From Methylomonas sp. (GTDB lineage Bacteria > Pseudomonadota > Gammaproteobacteria > Methylococcales > Methylomonadaceae), in assembly GCA_002929135.1 (NCBI GenBank), contig PESC01000047.1:1-61832 (forward strand): a DNA stretch of 61,832 nt, read 5' to 3'. This document shows positions 56,161 through 61,832 of this stretch, piece after piece. Position numbers and translations under genes: made by a program. Below the pieces are notes generated by a model that worked only from the letters and a program-made list of their open reading frames with translations, was not told where the DNA came from and searched no databases. Position 1 is the stretch's first letter. The number at the start of each line of letters is the position of its first letter.

Positions 56161-56344
56161 CAGAAGCCACCCTCGCCCGGACTTACTCATCCTCGTTCCC
56201 GCACGCCGGAGTTTCTCGCTCCCACGCTGACGGCTGGAGCCAGCCAAACAACAAACTGGCACCAAATTTGCTAAAAATCTCGCTCAAATGGCAACATAGC
56301 CGGTTTTCGCTGAAAACGCCCCCTCCCTCAACCTCTGGAGCCTT

Positions 56345-56839
56345 ATGACACGATCGTTCATAGCCGCTGTTCTGGTTTGTTCTTTCGCCGCCAGCCCGGT
56401 GTCTGCAACCAACGTCGGCGACGCAGCACCGGCGTGCGAGTCGGCCCGTTCGCTGACCCAGCAAGCGCTTGCTCCGGCCCATTTCAGTGGCAAGGTGGTG
56501 CTGATCGATTTCTGGGCCACCTGGTGTCCGCCCTGCAAGCAATCCATGCCGTTTCTCAACAGCACCCGCAACGCGCTGCAAGCCCAGGGCTTTGAAGTGA
56601 TTGCCGTCAATGTCGATGAAGACAGCGGCGAGGCGCAGGCTTTTCTTAACCGCAACCCGGTCGATTACCCGCAGTTTTTCGATGCCACGGGCGGCTGCCC
56701 GCAAATTTACGCAGTCAAGGCCATGCCATCGTCGTATCTCGTTGATAAGAGCGGAAAAATCCGCATGATCCACAAAGGCTTCCGCGACGAGGACAAGGCC
56801 GACATCGAAAAAGCCATCCATGACTTGTTGACGGAATAA
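56345..56839 (+). CDS. Periplasmic TlpA-like thioredoxin
   Basis: 164 residues with a signal peptide (FIAAVLVCSFAASPVSAT). The thioredoxin fold is standard: VVLIDFWATWCPPCKQSMPF with active site C61-PP-C64, VIAVNVDEDSGEAQAF, cis-Pro loop VKAMPSSYLVDKSGKI. TlpA/ResA-type proteins reduce disulfides, often in cytochrome c or copper-site maturation. It is the first gene of a three-gene operon with a DUF4266 lipoprotein (4 bases later) and the large DUF3570 fusion, so it probably keeps cysteines of those partners reduced. Confidence 0.88.
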   Translation: MTRSFIAAVLVCSFAASPVSATNVGDAAPACESARSLTQQALAPAHFSGKVVLIDFWATWCPPCKQSMPFLNSTRNALQAQGFEVIAVNVDEDSGEAQAFLNRNPVDYPQFFDATGGCPQIYAVKAMPSSYLVDKSGKIRMIHKGFRDEDKADIEKAIHDLLTE

Positions 56840-56843
56840 CACG

Positions 56844-57065
56844 ATGTTCAAAACGCTACGTATCGCCCTAGTCATGGCGCTGGTTTGTTCAGGCTTGAGC
56901 GGCTGCGCCCAGGTCGCGCCGTGGGAGCGCGGCAACCTGGCCAAGCCCAAGATGGCCATAGACCCGCACCCCAACTTCAACGGTTTCCGCGACCACACGT
57001 TTACCAGCAAGGCGGCCACCCAGGGCGGCCATGGCGGCGGCGGGGGTGGCTGTGGCTGCAACTAG
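56844..57065 (+). CDS. DUF4266 lipoprotein with C-terminal Gly6-CGCN tail
   Basis: 73 residues. A lipobox (CSGLSGCAQV) makes the mature form about 54 residues and lipid-anchored. The core VAPWERGNLAKPKMAIDPHP, FRDHTFTSKAA and the tail GGHGGGGGGCGCN are diagnostic of DUF4266, a family of unknown function that regularly accompanies DUF3570 proteins. The two tail cysteines follow the lipid-anchor Cys by about 50 residues and are candidates for metal binding, cofactor attachment or disulfide exchange with the thioredoxin. The 3' end overlaps the next gene by 35 bases in another frame. Confidence 0.85.
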   Translation: MFKTLRIALVMALVCSGLSGCAQVAPWERGNLAKPKMAIDPHPNFNGFRDHTFTSKAATQGGHGGGGGGCGCN

Positions 57066-60000
57066 AACAGGACAGGGCAAGGCACTTGCCGCGCTGACTT
57101 CGGCTGCCCTGGGCCTGCCGGGAATAAGTAGCCAGGCCGCCATACCGGCCAGCACCATCATCGGCAACGCCAGTTATGGTCATTACCAGGAAAGTGACAA
57201 CCGCATGCAGGTGTCGGTTTACCGCGCTGACGCTGTCATACCGTTGACAGATCGCCTGGAACTGGCCTTCAGTCTGGACAGGGATACTTATTCCGGTGCC
57301 ACCCCGGCATTCAGCCTGCCCAGCTCGCTGGCGTTGTTACCGGCCACGGAATATCTTACGGGGCGAACGGTATTCAGGGATTTGGTGTCTGCCGCGACCG
57401 GCATGTTTGACGCCAGCACCATCACCTTCAAGGGGGGGCTTGAGACCTTCCACGCGGTTTCCGCCCGGCGCAGCCAGCTTGCCAACGAGATTGCAAATGC
57501 CCTGAACGAGCGCCGTACCGCGATAGACAGCAGCCACCAGGCAGCCGAATCGAGCCGTACCGCAGCTCACCAAGGCGACATCGCCAATGCCGGAATAACA
57601 CACCAGGCCACACTAAATGCGATATCTGCTGGCCTGTCGGCGGTGCAAACCGCCTACAGCACTGACATCACACAACTCAACCAACAAAGAGCCAGCGCCG
57701 AGGCCGACTATCTTGCGCTAAACCCCAGGCCCAGCAGCATAGAGTTTTCCACGACAGTGGACTTTGGAACCGGTACTGCCGTTCTGAACGCAGGGGCTTT
57801 CTATGGCAAAGCCAACGAACCCGCGATTGCCGGTGGTCTGTGCCCTAGCGGTAGCTGTATCGTCCAGAACGGCATGGTGGTCGGCACTCCTTCCGATATT
57901 AGTCAGCAACCCAACGACCAGGGCCACCTGCACCGGGGCGGCTCTGGTAGCAACCGGGCAATCAACTATCATCAGGATGCTCCCGGCATTTACATCCGCG
58001 CCCTGGATTCATCCGCCTTCAGTCTGAATTCGATCCGGGTCGATACCCGCTACCATGACGCCAATAATCCGTACACCCCAGGCCAACCGGGTTACGACCC
58101 CGCTTTGCACAATTGGCACATGCTAGGGTTCAATTCTGCGGTCAATCGCGATCTTTCCGACCTCAACAAAAATCCCATCTGTGCCAATTTCTCGACCTGC
58201 GTTACCAGTTTGAGCTTCGCCAATGGCTTCAATGGCACCTTGACACTGGACAATACCTGGCAAAACATCAGCGCCGCCTGGATTGTTTTTTCCAATTTCA
58301 ACAGCGTCAGCAAGATCACAGCTGATCCACTCGATCCCAGCAGCATCATACCGTTCGACATCCAGCTCGACGATATCAACGTGTCGCCTAGCGCTGTCTT
58401 TGTCAACTGGAATTCCAGCCTGAGCACTTTCCGCAGCAATCTCAACGCTCAGTACGATGGGCTGATTGCCGCCCGCACTACCCGGTTAAACCAGGACATC
58501 GCCAACCTCAATCTCGACCAGAATGCCATCAATACGGCCAACAACCAACACGCAGCAGCACTCGCGGCACTGACGACAACTTACAACAATGACCTGGCTG
58601 CCCTGCAACAGAATCGCCTGACTGCGCTGGCCGACATACCCAACCTGGAACGACAGTTGCAGTACAACGCCCATGTCGCCCGTTACGCAGCAATACTGAA
58701 CGCCGTCACGCCCAGCGACACCCCGGCCTTGCAGCGCTTCGCCATGCAACCGCAGGAAACCCGGACCATGCCGCAGTTTGCCGCACGCTACTATTTCGAC
58801 GCCACCACGCTGAGTTTCAACGGTGGTCTGTCCGACGAACCGGATTTTCTGTCCAACTTCGGCTCGGTCAATGTCAATCATGAATTCAACGACAAGCTGA
58901 CCACACTGTCTTTTGGTTACGGCAAAACCAGCAACCATATCAGCCGCGCCATGCCTCGCCATACGGCCGCTGGTCACGTTCATGGCGGTGTGGCCTACGC
59001 CTCGCCCAAATACCCGCAGCTTGATGAAACCAGCCAGTTCGACAACGTCAACCTGGGGTTGTCGCATGTGTTGAGCAAGAACACGCTGTTGCAGACGACA
59101 CTGAATTACAGCCATCAGCGTGGTTATTTGAGCAACCCGTACAAATTCGTTTACGTGCGCGGTGAAGTTTCGCCCGAAGAATATGTTGCCATCGAAAACA
59201 CCATCGGCGATCCGGTTAAATCAGTCAATTTCGACTGGAACGCCATTACCCATCTGGAAATGGTCGGCATCGAGCTGTTTCGCGATCACAGGCCGCGGCA
59301 GCGCAATATGTTGTCGTGGTCCAACCGTATCAACCAGTACCTGCCCAGCCTGGATGCCGCCGTGCATGCCGATTACCGCTTTTTTGCCGACGACTGGGAC
59401 ATCAATTCACACACCTTTGAATTACGCTGGCTGCAATCGCTGCCCAACGGCTGGACGGTGACGCCGGGTTTGCGCTACTACTCGCAATCACAGGCCGAGT
59501 TTTTTGCGCCGTATTTTCTGGCACCGCGTGCCGATGGTTTCTATTCCAGCGACTTCCGGCTGTCGGGTTTCGGCACGGTGGGCGGTGGCATCACCATAGG
59601 CAAAGAATTTGCCCGTGGCATCCGGCTGCAAACCAGTTTCGAATACACCAGCCATTCGGGCAATTTCAAGCTGGGCGGTGGTGGCGTGGGCGATTACGCC
59701 GATTTCGATTATTTCATGGCCCACGCCAACCTCAGTGTCGATCTGTCGGCGCGTAGCCTGGGCATGATGGGTGGTGGCGGCAGTGACCACAGTCATCACC
59801 GCCATCACCACAGTGCTGTGATACCGGCCGGTCTGTTGTGCAACGGTCATTTGCTGGGGGCTGCCGATGATTTCATGGTGGGCTACATCTTTTCCCACAC
59901 AGCACAAAGCAGCCCCATGTACCACGGCACCTCGCCGGTCGATGACGCCACGTTGGTGAATAATGCCTGTCCTGGCGGGGCGAATGGCTGTCTTTACAAA

Positions 60001-60819
60001 CCCACTTATATGACCATGCAGATGCACATGCTGGACATAATGTACGCGCCAACGGACTGGATGACGCTGATGCTTATGCCACAACTGATGAGTATGGAGA
60101 TGGGCATGAGCAGCGCGTTGCGCCGACCGGTTACCGGCGAAATGTCCCACGGCGCCGCCGGTCATGCTAGCAACGACATCGGCGATACCATCGTCACCGC
60201 GCTGGTCAAGGTTGCCGAAGAAGGCAATCACACCGTGTTTGCCGGTATCGGTGCCAGCGCGCCAACCGGCAGCATTGATGCACAGATGTCACCCCCCCGT
60301 CTGGTATCGACCACCGGCACCGCAACCGAACCCGGTAGCGCCAATTTGCAAGATTACGGCATGCAACTGGGTAGCGGCACCTGGGATTTTAAGCCCAGTT
60401 TGACCTATACCGGGCACCTCGACGACTGGGGCTGGGGCTTGCAAGCCAGTGGCACCAAACGGCTTGAGTACAACAAGTATGCCTACGCCTTGGGCGACCA
60501 GTTGCAGGTTTCGGGCTGGGGTAGTTATGCGCTGTTCGATTGGCTGTCCGCGACCGTGAGAGGCGCATACACTTGGCAAGACCAAATTCAGGGTCGCCAC
60601 AACCAGGCGCTGGACACAACGGCACCGATGTATTTTCCCAGTAATTACGGCGGCAAGTTCTGGGATGTCGGCATGGGTTTGAGCACGACCATCCAAGATG
60701 GCAAATTTGCCGGTCACGGCCTGGCAGTGGAATGGTTGCAGCCGGTGCATTCCGATTTCAACGGCTACCAACTAGATCGCGTTGGCGCTTTGACGGCAAC
60801 CTGGAGTTTCATGTTTTGA
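57031..60819 (+). CDS. Giant DUF3570 outer-membrane protein with inserted HLHRGG ectodomain and second barrel
   Basis: 1262 residues. Layout: leader (AALTSAALGLPGISSQA); DUF3570 strands (about 40-140, SYGHYQESDNRMQVSVYRAD); helical segment 145-232; HLHRGG domain about 240-455 (C271/C276, HLHRGG 299-304, FNG 400-402); helical segment 458-555; rest of DUF3570 about 565-910 (DDWDINSHTFELRWLQSLPN); His cluster 919-927; second barrel 930-1262 with twelve Met in residues 994-1026. DUF3570 proteins alone have about 400 residues and lack the insert. It overlaps the DUF4266 gene by 35 bases; start at ATG 57031 or an in-frame GTG shortly after. Function unknown; an outer-membrane metal or redox role is inferred from partners. 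Confidence 0.8.
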   Translation: MAAAGVAVAATRTGQGKALAALTSAALGLPGISSQAAIPASTIIGNASYGHYQESDNRMQVSVYRADAVIPLTDRLELAFSLDRDTYSGATPAFSLPSSLALLPATEYLTGRTVFRDLVSAATGMFDASTITFKGGLETFHAVSARRSQLANEIANALNERRTAIDSSHQAAESSRTAAHQGDIANAGITHQATLNAISAGLSAVQTAYSTDITQLNQQRASAEADYLALNPRPSSIEFSTTVDFGTGTAVLNAGAFYGKANEPAIAGGLCPSGSCIVQNGMVVGTPSDISQQPNDQGHLHRGGSGSNRAINYHQDAPGIYIRALDSSAFSLNSIRVDTRYHDANNPYTPGQPGYDPALHNWHMLGFNSAVNRDLSDLNKNPICANFSTCVTSLSFANGFNGTLTLDNTWQNISAAWIVFSNFNSVSKITADPLDPSSIIPFDIQLDDINVSPSAVFVNWNSSLSTFRSNLNAQYDGLIAARTTRLNQDIANLNLDQNAINTANNQHAAALAALTTTYNNDLAALQQNRLTALADIPNLERQLQYNAHVARYAAILNAVTPSDTPALQRFAMQPQETRTMPQFAARYYFDATTLSFNGGLSDEPDFLSNFGSVNVNHEFNDKLTTLSFGYGKTSNHISRAMPRHTAAGHVHGGVAYASPKYPQLDETSQFDNVNLGLSHVLSKNTLLQTTLNYSHQRGYLSNPYKFVYVRGEVSPEEYVAIENTIGDPVKSVNFDWNAITHLEMVGIELFRDHRPRQRNMLSWSNRINQYLPSLDAAVHADYRFFADDWDINSHTFELRWLQSLPNGWTVTPGLRYYSQSQAEFFAPYFLAPRADGFYSSDFRLSGFGTVGGGITIGKEFARGIRLQTSFEYTSHSGNFKLGGGGVGDYADFDYFMAHANLSVDLSARSLGMMGGGGSDHSHHRHHHSAVIPAGLLCNGHLLGAADDFMVGYIFSHTAQSSPMYHGTSPVDDATLVNNACPGGANGCLYKPTYMTMQMHMLDIMYAPTDWMTLMLMPQLMSMEMGMSSALRRPVTGEMSHGAAGHASNDIGDTIVTALVKVAEEGNHTVFAGIGASAPTGSIDAQMSPPRLVSTTGTATEPGSANLQDYGMQLGSGTWDFKPSLTYTGHLDDWGWGLQASGTKRLEYNKYAYALGDQLQVSGWGSYALFDWLSATVRGAYTWQDQIQGRHNQALDTTAPMYFPSNYGGKFWDVGMGLSTTIQDGKFAGHGLAVEWLQPVHSDFNGYQLDRVGALTATWSFMF

Positions 60820-60868
60820 TGCAGTGAGCGAGCTGGGTTTCTTGCGATTTCTGCTTCCTACGTTTCTC

Positions 60869-60890
60869 GTTCCCACGCTCCGCGGGGGAA
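60869..60890. repeat. Dispersed palindrome, copy 12 (degenerate)
   Basis: GTTCCCACGCTCCGCGGGGGAA, one mismatch in the right arm, between the DUF3570 fusion and VapC. Confidence 0.7.
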
Positions 60891-60954
60891 TGCAGCTCAG
60901 AACGCTCTGCGTCCCGAAGGTTTACACCGCACAGAACACTCAGGTTCCTACCCA

Positions 60955-61341
60955 CTACACTTTGATAATGCTTTCGCCATACCGAGCCACTTGTGGATCG
61001 TGGGTTATCAACCGCATCGGTTCAACCAGTGCCTGAGCAACTAGGATGCGATCAAACGGGTCTTGATGATGGTTGGGCAAGTTTTCGACGGCAATCGCAT
61101 GTTCAGCTTCGATTGACAGCAAGCGATAACCGGATTCACGAAAGTAATGCACGGCGTCCTGGCTTGACACGGGCATATCGCCTCGACCGAGCGCAAACTT
61201 GATCGCAATTTCCCAGACACTGGCAGTACTGATCCAGACGGTTGCCCTGGGTGACTGAATCATATCCCGCACCGGTTTTGGCAGCTTTGGATTATCCGTG
61301 ATGGCCCATAAGGCAACATGGGTGTCGAGCAATAAATTCAA
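60955..61341 (-). CDS. vapC: VapC-type PIN-domain ribonuclease toxin
   Basis: 128 residues of a PIN nuclease. First Asp in LLLDTHVALWAITDNPKLPK, Glu in SVWEIAIKFALGRG, and the C-terminal HHQDPFDRILVAQALVEPM with paired Asp, then LITHDPQVARYG. Relatives cut tRNA or rRNA when the antitoxin is lost. The start overlaps the antitoxin stop by 4 bases, the usual toxin-antitoxin arrangement. Confidence 0.92.
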   Translation of the reverse strand: MNLLLDTHVALWAITDNPKLPKPVRDMIQSPRATVWISTASVWEIAIKFALGRGDMPVSSQDAVHYFRESGYRLLSIEAEHAIAVENLPNHHQDPFDRILVAQALVEPMRLITHDPQVARYGESIIKV

Positions 61342-61586
61342 GCGGACTCTCCGCTAATGAACAGCCGTGCTACGTCCTCGTTATACGTATCAATGGTGTC
61401 AGGCACTTCAAACTTGCCTTTGGCAACCCCAATGCGCTGTCCCGCCGCTACGGTATCCATCGGGACAAGCTTGGCGACCGGGCGGCCATTACGGGCAATG
61501 ATAATTTCATGTTCCTCCCCTTGTTCAATGGATTCGACCAAGCGGGACAATGAAGACTTGGCCTGTAACATGTTGACGGTTTGCAT
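61338..61586 (-). CDS. vapB: Phd/YefM-type antitoxin (VapB partner)
   Basis: 82 residues. VNMLQAKSSLSRLVESIEQG followed by EEHEIIIARNGRPVAKLVPM is the classic Phd/YefM fold that binds its own promoter; the flexible C-terminal half (DTYNEDVARLF) would wrap the PIN toxin. The ATG at 61586 is preceded by GGAGGT on the minus strand (plus strand ACCTCC), a strong ribosome site. Upstream and co-transcribed with vapC. Confidence 0.9.
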   Translation of the reverse strand: MQTVNMLQAKSSLSRLVESIEQGEEHEIIIARNGRPVAKLVPMDTVAAGQRIGVAKGKFEVPDTIDTYNEDVARLFISGESA

Positions 61587-61707
61587 GACGACCTCCAGAA
61601 GTGCGCAACTTAGTCTAGTCTGGCCAGATTTGAAAAACAATCGGCATTCCCGCGCAGGAACGTGGAAATAAGAACAACCTGGCCTTCGGCAACCACTGTG
61701 CGTCGAT

Positions 61708-61832
61708 TCATTTATAAATGTCGCCCCGGCTACCCGCCGTCATCAAGAAAATAACCAGTTCGCCTTCAATAAATTTGGTAAATCAAACGGTATTGTCCTA
61801 CTTCTACTTTGTCAGACTAGGCTAATCCATTG
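61708..61832 (-). pseudogene. RelE/ParE-type toxin remnant, cut by the window edge
   Basis: Read on the minus strand, two frames together give DKVEVGQYRLIYQI and then IEGELVIFLMTAGSRGDIYK and a stop. This matches the C-terminal half of RelE/ParE toxins (R.G.YR.IY.I..G.L.I..L..G.R...Y). A shift between the two pieces and a TAG just upstream of the first (NGLA-stop-SDK) show the gene is broken. Its 5' part lies outside the window. Confidence 0.6.

Larger units (their letters stand above)
55533..56344. other. 812-base intergenic region rich in palindromic repeats
   Basis: Separates the divergent HLHRGG-domain gene and the thioredoxin operon. It holds at least three copies of the dispersed palindrome and degenerate pieces near 56195-56235. 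An open frame over 55683-56348 is only the translation of these repeats (recurring FPRSAWE/PRGNA-type strings) and has no protein-like pattern. Promoters for both flanking units should lie here, but I cannot pick them out. Confidence 0.6.

Noticed and set aside
55683-56348. A 221-codon open frame in the long divergent gap
   Set aside because: It is the translation of several palindromic repeats and their spacers; the repeats explain it fully.
13161-60890. A CRISPR array built from the recurring GTTCCCACGC-type repeat
   Set aside because: The copies are palindromic, irregularly spaced over tens of kilobases, occur in both loop orientations and have no spacers or cas genes.

Overview
The window reads as a chromosomal segment of a gammaproteobacterium. 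A type I methanotroph (Methylococcales) is my best guess. This is an inference from three things: a large secreted di-heme peroxidase of the MauG/SACCP type known from methanotroph surfaces, several exosortase-type C-terminal anchors of the VPLP/VPVP..W class, and a split B12-dependent ribonucleotide reductase beside a heme d1 gene set. No methane monooxygenase gene lies here, so the assignment is not proven.

Layout. 1-1460: debris of mobile DNA (a truncated IS3-family element fused to a broken tyrosine recombinase, tRNA-Lys, an ISAs1 fragment). 1475-10294: housekeeping genes on the minus strand (waaA, a Tat-exported M15/DUF882 peptidase, guaB-methyltransferase-guaA, pyrD-thiO). 10409-19012: a heme acquisition locus, also minus, reading from a Fur-type promoter near 19000 through a TonB receptor, a small protein, a C-terminally anchored secreted protein, HmuS, HutZ and the HmuTUV ABC importer. 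19188-32622: lysC, a decayed DUF4160/PIN locus, alaS, deaD, ygfZ-HDOD-ctaA, ygfX, a TraT-type lipoprotein, ychF and nrdJb. 32727-36015: nrdJa behind a pair of NrdR boxes, and a lytic transglycosylase.

36123-45200: a heme d1 / cytochrome cd1 cluster on the minus strand in the order cd1-like gene, two c-type cytochromes, nirF, nirD, nirL, nirG, nirH, nirJ. A Uma2-family gene and a self-inhibited Fic gene are inserted in the same orientation between the cytochromes and nirF. A divergent MarR-type regulator with a C-terminal four-cysteine motif sits at the head. Then pdxA-rsmA-chrA, a YezD-like small protein with an outer-membrane porin, and an RRM-like protein.

51215-60819 is the most unusual part. 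Two secreted, C-terminally anchored proteins flank a 789-residue di-heme peroxidase. Divergently, a thioredoxin, a DUF4266 lipoprotein ending in a Gly6-CGCN tail and a 1262-residue protein form an operon. The large protein appears to be a DUF3570 outer-membrane barrel split by two helical segments that carry an ectodomain. That ectodomain is homologous to the neighbouring anchored protein at 54732-55532. A second barrel with Met-rich and His-rich tracts follows. I propose this as a candidate undescribed surface redox/metal system. The window ends in a VapBC pair and a broken RelE-like toxin. At least a dozen copies of a short palindrome (core TTCCCACGC..GCGTGGGAA) are scattered between genes.
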